Below, in pieces: positions 1 through 5,520 of a stretch of 6,494 nucleotides of DNA; within the stretch, counting starts at the first letter, position 1; each line of letters starts with the position of its first letter. Origin of the DNA: Comamonadaceae bacterium (lineage in GTDB: Bacteria; Pseudomonadota; Gammaproteobacteria; Burkholderiales; Burkholderiaceae_C); assembly GCA_947452325.1 (NCBI GenBank), contig CANGCZ010000092.1:1-6494 (forward strand), read 5' to 3'. Position numbers and translations under genes: made by a program. The notes below the pieces were generated by a model. That model did not search any database and was not told the DNA's origin. It worked only from the letters and a program-made list of their open reading frames with translations.

Positions 1-81
1 ACGCAAATCGGGCATGGCGTGGAACGCACGGTAAAGGTAGCTGGAGCCGTCGACCAGCAGTAATGTGGGTGTGTCTTGCAT
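1..81 (-). CDS. polA: DNA polymerase I, N-terminal fragment (partial, runs off left edge)
   Basis: Reading the minus strand from the ATG at 81-79 gives 27 codons beginning MQDTPTLLLVDGSSYLYRAF and ending HAMPDLR at the window edge. The stretch LLLVDGSSYLYRAFHA is the hallmark first strand of the 5'-3' exonuclease (FEN-like) domain of bacterial Pol I. The Asp in LVDG is the first metal-binding acidic residue of that domain. Pol I fills gaps during repair and removes RNA primers from Okazaki fragments. Only the start of the exonuclease domain lies in the window; the full protein is usually about 900 residues or more. The gene diverges from thrB across a 59-nt gap. No clear Shine-Dalgarno precedes the ATG, so the start rests on family similarity. 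The identity is secure despite the short fragment because this N-terminal motif is highly characteristic. Confidence 0.88.
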   Translation of the reverse strand, partial: MQDTPTLLLVDGSSYLYRAFHAMPDLR

Positions 82-87
82 AACATG

Positions 88-103
88 GATTGTGCCTACA
101 ATC
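88..103. repeat. 6-bp inverted repeat in the polA/thrB divergent gap
   Basis: GATTGT (88-93) and ACAATC (98-103) are perfect inverted repeats separated by GCCT. The right arm overlaps the candidate thrB -10 box TACAAT. The element lies in the only intergenic DNA between polA and thrB, so it could be an operator for either gene or a chance pairing around a promoter box. No known regulator site is recognised. Confidence 0.4.
97..102 (+). promoter_or_regulatory. candidate -10 box for thrB
   Basis: TACAAT matches the sigma-70 -10 consensus TATAAT at five of six positions and sits 38 nt before the thrB ATG, predicting a leader of roughly 30 nt. No good -35 hexamer is found at 16-18 nt upstream; the best is a TTGCAT-like stretch at 76-81 with 15-nt spacing, inside the start of polA. 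The surrounding 10-mer CCTACAATCG recurs before uvrD. Confidence 0.4.
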
Positions 104-140
104 GTGTCATCTTTTAGCTATCGCTGTTCGCACCCTGTCC

Positions 141-1091
141 ATGGCCGTTTTCACCGAAGTTTCCGAGCAGCAAGCCACAGAATTGTTGACCCAGCTGTCT
201 ATCGGCGAGCTGGTCAGCCTGCAAGGCATCAACAGCGGTATAGAAAACACCAACTATTTTCTGACAACCGACCAAGGTGAATTTGTCCTGACAGTGTTTG
301 AGCGGCTCAACCACGCGCAACTGCCTTTTTATCTGTATTTGATGAAACACCTGGCCTCGCGCGGTGTGGCTGTGCCGGATCCCCAGTCCAACCACCACGG
401 TGATATTTTGTTGACCCTCATGGACAAACCCGCAGCTGTGGTCAATCGGCTGCCCGGCGCCTGCCTGGTCGAGCCGGCCGCTGTGCATTGCGGCGCCATG
501 GGACAGACGCTGGCGCACATGCATCTGGCGGCCAAAGACTATGACCGCCATCAAATCAATTTGCGCGGCCTGAACTGGTGGAACGAGACTGTGCCGCACA
601 TACTGCCATTTTTGTCTTCAGACCAATCGCAGTTATTGACCCACGAACTGGCGTATCAAAATCACTTGACCGGCTTGTCTGCCTATGAAGCCATGCCCAG
701 CGGCGCGGTACACGCGGACGCGTTCCGCAACAACGTCTTGTTTGATGGCGATGCGCTCAGCGGCGTGTTTGATTTTTATTTCGCCGGTGTCGACCGTTGG
801 CTGTTTGACCTGGGCGTGTGCATCAACGACTGGTGCGTTGATCTGGACACCGGTGTGCTGGACCGTGTCCGCCTGCAAGCCATGCTGGATGCTTACCAAC
901 AAGTACGTCCCTTGAGCGCGGCCGAACGCGCCATGTTCAACCCCATGTTGCGCGCGGCCGCCCTGCGTTTTTGGATTTCCCGTTTGTGGGATTTCCATTT
1001 GCCGCGCGAAGCCAGTTTGCTGCAACCCCATGACCCGACGCACTTTGAACGTGTGTTGGTACAAAGACTGTATGACCCTGTCACACTCTGA
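141..1091 (+). CDS. thrB: homoserine kinase (ThrB, APH/choline-kinase fold)
   Basis: This 316-residue protein phosphorylates the hydroxyl of L-homoserine with ATP to give O-phosphohomoserine, the step before threonine synthase, in the cytoplasm. It belongs to the aminoglycoside phosphotransferase/choline kinase-type homoserine kinases of proteobacteria such as Pseudomonas, not the GHMP-type ThrB of enterics. Visible motifs are the N-terminal GINSGIENTNYFLTT nucleotide-loop segment (about residues 29-43), the catalytic loop HADAFRNN (His191, Asp193, Asn198) and the metal-binding FDF (Asp211) in GVFDFYFAG. The length matches the family. The ATG at 141 was chosen over an in-frame upstream ATG at 90 because MAVFT is the typical Burkholderiales N-terminus and the upstream 17 codons look non-coding; there is no strong Shine-Dalgarno. 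The catalytic loop differs slightly from the usual HADLFRDN. The membrane protein gene follows after 3 nt, implying co-transcription. Confidence 0.93.
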   Translation: MAVFTEVSEQQATELLTQLSIGELVSLQGINSGIENTNYFLTTDQGEFVLTVFERLNHAQLPFYLYLMKHLASRGVAVPDPQSNHHGDILLTLMDKPAAVVNRLPGACLVEPAAVHCGAMGQTLAHMHLAAKDYDRHQINLRGLNWWNETVPHILPFLSSDQSQLLTHELAYQNHLTGLSAYEAMPSGAVHADAFRNNVLFDGDALSGVFDFYFAGVDRWLFDLGVCINDWCVDLDTGVLDRVRLQAMLDAYQQVRPLSAAERAMFNPMLRAAALRFWISRLWDFHLPREASLLQPHDPTHFERVLVQRLYDPVTL

Positions 1092-1094
1092 GCC

Positions 1095-1871
1095 ATGAAA
1101 CTCAATGTCGTCCCCGCCCGCACCGGCTCTGCCTGGGTCCGCCAAGGCATACGCACATTCTGGCGCCAGCCATTGGCGCTCAGCGGCCTGTTTCTTTTGT
1201 TCATGGCGCTGGCCTCCATGTCGTCCATGCTGTCTTATGGCGGTACGTTCCTGGGCCTGATGTTCATACCGGCTGCTTCTTTGGGTTTGATGGCCGCCGC
1301 ACGCGAAGCGGACCTGGGCCGCTTTCCCATGCCCTCTATGTTGATCATCGGTTTCAAACAAGGAGCCGCACAAAGCAAGCAAATGATTCTGCTCGGCTTT
1401 CTTTATGGCCTGCTGTTTTGTTTTGTGCTTGCCATGTCGACGGTGTTTGACAACGGCGACTTTGCCCGCATGTACATGGCGGGCGGCAACCTCAGTGAAG
1501 AGCATCTACTGAATGAGCATTTTCAAACGGCTGCTTTGTTTTCGCTGTTGATGTACCTGCCCTTGTCTTCCTTGTTCTGGCATGCGCCGGCACTGATGCA
1601 CTGGCATGCACAGCCGCTGGCCAAAAGCATCTTCTTCAGCTTCATGGCGTGCTGGGCCAATTGGCGCGCATTTGCTGTTTTCGGCCTGACTTGGCTCAGC
1701 ATTTTTCTGGCCACCAGCGTCTTGCTCAGCCTGATCAGCATGGTTTTCGAAGAAGGACAGTTGTCTTTGACGCTGATGCTGCCTGCCATGTTGATGCTGG
1801 CCACCATGTTTTTCACTTCCAGCTATTACAGTTTTCGCGACTGCTTTATCAGCGAGCCGGTGCTGGCCTGA
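1095..1871 (+). CDS. multi-pass inner-membrane protein, BPSS1780-like, function unknown
   Basis: This 258-residue hydrophobic protein has about six predicted membrane segments, at roughly 28-46, 48-67, 95-115, 146-163, 189-215 and 225-245. There is no cleavable signal peptide; the N-terminus is short and basic (VPARTGSAWVRQGIRTFWRQP). The pattern FWHAPALMHWHAQPLAKSIF followed by CWANWRAFAVFGL resembles the betaproteobacterial family named BPSS1780 after its Burkholderia pseudomallei member; this is recalled, not searched. No catalytic motif is seen and the role is unknown. The ATG lies 3 nt after the thrB stop with no clear Shine-Dalgarno, so translational coupling to thrB is likely. A repeated partner position behind thrB in related bacteria would suggest conserved linkage but not necessarily a threonine-related job. 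It is Met-rich (as in LMLPAMLMLATM), which fits a membrane protein. The gene ends 6 nt from the end of the convergent uvrD. Confidence 0.8.
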   Translation: MKLNVVPARTGSAWVRQGIRTFWRQPLALSGLFLLFMALASMSSMLSYGGTFLGLMFIPAASLGLMAAAREADLGRFPMPSMLIIGFKQGAAQSKQMILLGFLYGLLFCFVLAMSTVFDNGDFARMYMAGGNLSEEHLLNEHFQTAALFSLLMYLPLSSLFWHAPALMHWHAQPLAKSIFFSFMACWANWRAFAVFGLTWLSIFLATSVLLSLISMVFEEGQLSLTLMLPAMLMLATMFFTSSYYSFRDCFISEPVLA

Positions 1872-1872
1872 G

Positions 1873-1888
1873 CGCCTTCACACAGGCG
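1873..1888 (+). terminator. weak candidate hairpin at the convergent gene ends
   Basis: CGCCT (1873-1877) pairs with AGGCG (1884-1888) around a 6-nt loop. It lies just past the stop of the membrane protein gene and covers the last codons of uvrD. In the plus direction it is followed by TCAATTTAG, a poor U-tract; in the minus direction there is none. It is the only hairpin seen at this junction, so it may end the thrB transcript, but the 5-bp stem is weak. Confidence 0.25.
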
Positions 1889-4256
1889 TCAATTTAGCGA
1901 CTGACAAGGCCAGCCATTTCACGCCGTGGCGGTTGAATTTCACCTGCGCCCGTGCATCATCCCCTACGCCTTCCATAGACACCACAGTGCCCTCACCGAA
2001 CTTGGTATGAAACACCTGTAAACCACTGCGGACCCAGGCGTTCGGACCGCTGGCAGTGGCCGGGTTGGCGCGCTGCGGAATAGATGGCGGTGTGGATGTG
2101 TAGAAACCGGCTCTGCCTGCATCGCTATGGCCAAAACCTGCCGGTCTGTTGCCCCACGCTGGCGCTGCCTGCAAACCGGTTTTAGGCGTCAACCACTTCA
2201 AGGTGTGTTCAGGCATTTCATCAAAGAAGCGGCTTTTGATGTTGTAGCGGGTCTGACCGTGCAACATGCGGGTTTGCGAATGGCTGAGGTACAAGCGTTT
2301 TCTGGCGCGTGTGATGGCCACATACATCAAGCGACGCTCTTCCTCCAAACCTTCGAAATCGCTCATGGCGTTTTCATGCGGAAACAAACCTTCTTCCAGG
2401 CCGGTGATAAACACGCAATCAAACTCCAGGCCTTTGGCTGCATGCACGGTCATGAGTTGCACCGCGTCTTGTCCGGCCTGCGCCTGGTTGTCACCGGCTT
2501 CCAAAGCAGCGTGGCTGAGAAAAGCCGCCAAAGGTGACAAGGTTTCGCCAGTGTCTGCATCGGGTTGTGCTGGCGCACCGGATGCTTTGGCTTGTGCCGC
2601 CGCGAAATCGGCTTGGCTTTGCAAAGCCTCGTCCACCGGCAACGCCACCGCGTCTTTGCCGAAACCTTCTTGCGTGACAAAACTTTCTGCAGCGTTGACC
2701 AACTCTTGCAAGTTTTCTATCCGGTCTGCGCCTTCGCGCTCGGTTTGGTAATGCTCAATCAACTGGCTGTGGTCCAGCACCAGTTCAATGATTTGCCGCA
2801 GCGTCTGGCCTTGGGTTTGCTCGCGCAGTACATCCAGCTTGGCGACAAACGCAGAAATGTTCGCCCCAGCTTTGCCGCCGATGCTGCTGACCGCGTCATG
2901 CAAAGCGCAACCACTGGCACGGGCGGCGTCTTGCAATTGTTCTATGCTGCGCGCGCCTATGCCGCGCGGCGGGAAATTGACCACCCGCATGAAACTGGTG
3001 TCATCGCGCGGGTTCTCCAGCAAGCGCAAATACGCCAGCGCGTGCTTGATTTCTGCCCGCTCGAAAAACCGCAAGCCGCCATAGACGCGGTAAGGCATGG
3101 CGGCGTTGAACAAGGCGGTTTCAATCACCCGGCTTTGTGCGTTGCTGCGGTAAAGAATGGCGACTTCGCTGCGGGCCGCCACGCCTTTTGCTCCGTCGCC
3201 GTCGCGCCCGTCCCGCAGCAGTTGTTTGATCTCTTCCACCATCCAATTGGCTTCGGCCAAGTCACCGGGCGACTCCATCACCCGCACCGGCTCGCCCGCG
3301 CCTTGCGTGGTGTGCAGGTTTTTGCCCAAGCGTGTTTTGTTGTGCTTGATAAGCTCGTTGGCCGTGTCCAGAATATGGCTGTGGCTGCGGTAGTTTTGTT
3401 CCAGTTTGATCTGGTGCTGCACCTCAAACTCACGCACAAAATCGGCCATATTGCCTACGCGTGCACCGCGAAACGCGTAAATGCTTTGGTCGTCGTCACC
3501 CACGGCAAGTACCGCGCTGTGGGCACCACTCAGTAATTTGATCCAAGCGTATTGCAGCTTGTTGGTGTCTTGAAACTCGTCTATCAATATGTGTGTAAAG
3601 CGTTGGCGGTAATGTTCACGCAAAGCCTCGTTGTCACGCAACAACTCGTAACTGCGCAACATCAGTTCGCCAAAATCCACCACGCCTTCACGCTGGCACT
3701 GGTCTTCGTATAGCTGGTACAGCTCAACTTTTTGACGGGTTTCCGGATCACGCACCACCACGTCTTTGGGGCGCAGACCTTCTTCTTTGCAACCCGCGAT
3801 AAACCATTGCACTTGCTTAGGTGGAAAACGCTCGTCGTCTATGTTGAATTGCTTGAGCAAACGCTTGACCGCAGACAGTTGGTCTTGCGTGTCCAAAATT
3901 TGAAATGACTGCGGCAGGTTGGCCAGTTTCCAATGCGCCCGCAAAAAACGGTTGCACAAACCGTGGAACGTGCCAATCCACATGCCGCGCACATTCACCG
4001 GCAGCATGGCGCTCAGGCGCGTCAGCATTTCTTTGGCGGCCTTGTTGGTGAAGGTCACCGCCATCAAACCACCGGGCGTGACCTGACGGGTTTGCAGCAA
4101 CCAGGCGATGCGCGTGGTCAATACCCGCGTCTTGCCCGATCCGGCACCGGCCAAAATCAGCGCGTGCTGACCCGGTAAGGTGACGGCGGCTTGTTGTTCG
4201 GGGTTGAGGCCTTGTAACAAAGGAGAAGAGAAATCGGGGGGAAGGCCTGTGAGCAT
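1878..4256 (-). CDS. uvrD: DNA helicase II, UvrD/PcrA type (superfamily 1A)
   Basis: This 792-residue ATP-dependent 3'-5' DNA helicase acts in nucleotide excision repair and mismatch repair and displaces proteins from DNA. All SF1A motifs appear in order: Q motif LNPEQQAAV (17-25), Walker A GAGSGKT (37-43), Ia AVTFTNKAAKEM (66-77), Walker B DEFQDT (226-231), III VGDDDQSIYAFRGA (252-265), IV LEQNYRS (285-291), V TVHAAKGLEFD (603-613) and VI RRLMYVAITRARKRL (641-655). A low-complexity Ala/Gln-rich stretch lies at about 535-600. The C-terminus (about 746-792, VFHTKFGEGTVVS to AKLTPV) matches the Tudor-like domain that contacts RNA polymerase. The ATG at 4256 was preferred over an in-frame ATG at 4385 because the extra 43 residues do not resemble UvrD, whereas the protein typically begins shortly before LNPEQ. 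No Shine-Dalgarno is visible at either start. No LexA box (CTGT-N8-ACAG) was found upstream, unlike E. coli uvrD. Confidence 0.95.
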   Translation of the reverse strand: MLTGLPPDFSSPLLQGLNPEQQAAVTLPGQHALILAGAGSGKTRVLTTRIAWLLQTRQVTPGGLMAVTFTNKAAKEMLTRLSAMLPVNVRGMWIGTFHGLCNRFLRAHWKLANLPQSFQILDTQDQLSAVKRLLKQFNIDDERFPPKQVQWFIAGCKEEGLRPKDVVVRDPETRQKVELYQLYEDQCQREGVVDFGELMLRSYELLRDNEALREHYRQRFTHILIDEFQDTNKLQYAWIKLLSGAHSAVLAVGDDDQSIYAFRGARVGNMADFVREFEVQHQIKLEQNYRSHSHILDTANELIKHNKTRLGKNLHTTQGAGEPVRVMESPGDLAEANWMVEEIKQLLRDGRDGDGAKGVAARSEVAILYRSNAQSRVIETALFNAAMPYRVYGGLRFFERAEIKHALAYLRLLENPRDDTSFMRVVNFPPRGIGARSIEQLQDAARASGCALHDAVSSIGGKAGANISAFVAKLDVLREQTQGQTLRQIIELVLDHSQLIEHYQTEREGADRIENLQELVNAAESFVTQEGFGKDAVALPVDEALQSQADFAAAQAKASGAPAQPDADTGETLSPLAAFLSHAALEAGDNQAQAGQDAVQLMTVHAAKGLEFDCVFITGLEEGLFPHENAMSDFEGLEEERRLMYVAITRARKRLYLSHSQTRMLHGQTRYNIKSRFFDEMPEHTLKWLTPKTGLQAAPAWGNRPAGFGHSDAGRAGFYTSTPPSIPQRANPATASGPNAWVRSGLQVFHTKFGEGTVVSMEGVGDDARAQVKFNRHGVKWLALSVAKLTPV

Positions 4257-4262
4257 CTGCCG

Positions 4263-4268
4263 ATTGTA
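4263..4268 (-). promoter_or_regulatory. candidate -10 box for uvrD, very close to the start codon
   Basis: On the minus strand TACAAT sits within the 10-mer CCTACAATCG, identical to that before thrB, and ends 6 nt before the uvrD ATG. If used, transcription would begin at about the A of the ATG, giving a nearly leaderless message, which would agree with the absence of a Shine-Dalgarno. No TTGACA-like -35 lies 15-18 nt upstream, so this is tentative. Confidence 0.25.
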
Positions 4269-4282
4269 GGAAACAACCAGGG

Positions 4283-4299
4283 GCAGCCGATTGGGCTGC
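4283..4299. repeat. 6-bp inverted repeat upstream of uvrD
   Basis: GCAGCC and GGCTGC form a perfect 6-bp stem with a GATTG loop. It lies 27-43 nt before the uvrD start, where a -35 element or an mRNA leader hairpin would be. No T-run follows in either direction, so it is not an intrinsic terminator. It could be an operator or chance. Confidence 0.35.
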
Positions 4300-4413
4300 T
4301 GCCACTGAGCGGCCGTGATGCCAAACAAGGCAATATTGATCAAGTCGGCTTGACTGGCGCAGATGATGCGGGTCTGTATTGGCATGAGAAGCGGCGGTAT
4401 CAGTCAAGGTGCG

Positions 4414-4419
4414 TAGAAT
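4414..4419 (+). promoter_or_regulatory. candidate -10 box for guaC
   Basis: TAGAAT matches the sigma-70 -10 consensus at five of six positions and is followed by C, as are the TACAAT boxes before thrB and uvrD. It predicts a leader of about 80 nt for guaC. The hexamers 16-18 nt upstream are GC-rich and do not resemble TTGACA, so an activator or another start site remains possible. Confidence 0.35.
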
Positions 4420-4505
4420 CAATTACCGGGCCCAAGTTTCTTGCGTCCGGTTTACCTGACCGGCCAAGCCAAGCGCTCTCCTGTTTGATTTTTGGAGCCT
4501 GGTTC

Positions 4506-5483
4506 ATGGAAATTTTTGATTACGACAATATTCTTTTGCTGCCGCGCAAATGCCGCGTGCAAAGTCGCTCTGAATGCGACACCGGCGTCACTTTAGGCAA
4601 ACACAGTTTTCGCTTGCCAGTGGTTCCCGCCAACATGAAAACCGTGGTGAATGAAAGCATCAGCGAATGGCTGGCAGCCAACGGTTATTTTTATGTGATG
4701 CACCGGTTCGATCTGGATAACGTCAAGTTTGTGCGCGATTGCCAAACCAAAGGCATGTATGCATCAGTTTCTCTGGGCGTGAAACAAGCTGATTACGACA
4801 CTGTGGCGGCCTGGCGCGCCGAAGGCCTGAGCCCGGACTACATCACCATCGATATCGCGCACGGTCACTCCGACAATGTGCATCGCATGATCACGCATCT
4901 CAAAGAGCACATGCCGCAAGCCTTCATCATTGCGGGCAATGTCGGCACGCCCGAGGCAGTGATAGATCTGGAAACCTGGGGCGCAGACGCGACCAAGGTA
5001 GGCATAGGGCCAGGCAAGGTCTGTATCACCAAACTCAAAACAGGCTTCGGCACAGGCGGCTGGCAACTGTCAGCATTGAAATGGTGCGCGCGAGTAGCCA
5101 CCAAACCCATCATTGCCGACGGCGGCATACGCGAACACGGTGACATCGCCAAAAGCATACGTTTTGGCGCATCCATGGTGATGATCGGCTCCATGCTGGC
5201 GGGTCACGAAGAATCGCCGGGGCAAACCGTGGAAGTTGATGGACGCTTGTTCAAGGAATATTACGGCTCGGCCTCTGATTTCAACAAAGGTGAATACAAA
5301 CATGTCGAAGGCAAACGCATCTTGGAGCCTATCAAAGGCCATTTGAAAGACACGCTGCGCGAGATGCAAGAGGACTTGCAAAGCTCTATTTCTTATGCAG
5401 GCGGTACGCGCTTGATGGATATTCGCAAAGTCAACTACGTCATCCTGGGCGGCGCCAATGACGGCGAGCATTTGTTGATGTAA
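4506..5483 (+). CDS. guaC: GMP reductase, short (Bacillus GuaC-like) type
   Basis: This 325-residue enzyme reduces GMP to IMP with NADPH, releasing ammonia, and so returns guanine nucleotides to the purine pool. It has the IMPDH/GMPR TIM-barrel: DYDNILLLPRK at the start, MKTVVNESISEW (44-55), the catalytic loop GIGPGKVCITKLKTGFGTGG (166-185, Cys173 as nucleophile, Thr175 nearby), the phosphate-binding IIADGGIREHGDIAKS (202-217) and MIGSMLAGHEESPG (226-239), and a mobile flap KEYYGSAS (250-257). It has no CBS pair and is far shorter than IMP dehydrogenase (about 490). The text follows the Gram-positive GuaC (about 326 residues) more closely than E. coli GuaC (about 347), from memory. The ATG at 4506 has GGAG at 4494-4497, 8 nt before it; an in-frame ATG at 4350 would add 52 unrelated residues. 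No terminator separates it from the downstream gene. Confidence 0.93.
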   Translation: MEIFDYDNILLLPRKCRVQSRSECDTGVTLGKHSFRLPVVPANMKTVVNESISEWLAANGYFYVMHRFDLDNVKFVRDCQTKGMYASVSLGVKQADYDTVAAWRAEGLSPDYITIDIAHGHSDNVHRMITHLKEHMPQAFIIAGNVGTPEAVIDLETWGADATKVGIGPGKVCITKLKTGFGTGGWQLSALKWCARVATKPIIADGGIREHGDIAKSIRFGASMVMIGSMLAGHEESPGQTVEVDGRLFKEYYGSASDFNKGEYKHVEGKRILEPIKGHLKDTLREMQEDLQSSISYAGGTRLMDIRKVNYVILGGANDGEHLLM

Positions 5484-5520
5484 AACCCTGTGCTGAGATA
5501 TTCAACGGAGAAACCAAGCC

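Larger units (their letters stand above)
4257..4505. other. divergent intergenic region, uvrD and guaC control regions
   Basis: This 249-nt stretch carries no convincing gene. It must hold the promoters of uvrD (leftward) and guaC (rightward). Visible elements are a TACAAT box on the minus strand just before uvrD, a hairpin at 4283-4299, the palindrome TTGATCAA at 4336-4343, a 5-bp hairpin TCAAG-TCGG-CTTGA at 4340-4353, a TAGAAT box at 4414-4419 and a 5-bp hairpin CCGGT/ACCGG at 4447-4463 in the probable guaC leader. No purine riboswitch, PurR-like operator or LexA site was recognised by eye. Reading frames crossing it, including N-terminal extensions of both neighbours, do not resemble either family. 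Confidence 0.6.

Noticed and set aside
114..599. 161-codon minus-strand open frame opposite thrB
   Set aside because: Fully antisense to thrB, low-complexity product without family resemblance, and it would overlap the polA/thrB control region.
633..1505. 290-codon open frame on the minus strand, opposite thrB and the membrane protein gene
   Set aside because: It spans two well-supported plus-strand genes, its product is a His/Gln/Arg-rich sequence of no recognisable family, and such antisense frames are common in GC-biased coding DNA.
2565..3536. 323-codon open frame on the plus strand within uvrD
   Set aside because: It is the mirror of conserved uvrD helicase codons; the product shows no motif or domain and no ribosome site was seen.
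4257..4385. 43-residue N-terminal extension of UvrD
   Set aside because: UvrD proteins normally begin just before the LNPEQ motif; the extra residues look like translated intergenic DNA.
4363..4416. Small 17-codon upstream frame (MMRVCIGMRSGG...) before guaC
   Set aside because: No Shine-Dalgarno, it ends inside the candidate -10 box, and nothing supports it being transcribed.
4350..4505. 52-residue N-terminal extension of GMP reductase
   Set aside because: The added residues do not resemble any GuaC, they include the probable promoter, and the ATG at 4506 has a good Shine-Dalgarno at 4494-4497.
4420..4505. Purine riboswitch in the guaC leader
   Set aside because: Only a 5-bp hairpin (CCGGT/ACCGG) was found; there is no three-way junction or conserved purine-aptamer core.
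4257..4505. LexA (SOS) box before uvrD
   Set aside because: No CTGT-N8-ACAG match or close variant was found by eye on either strand.
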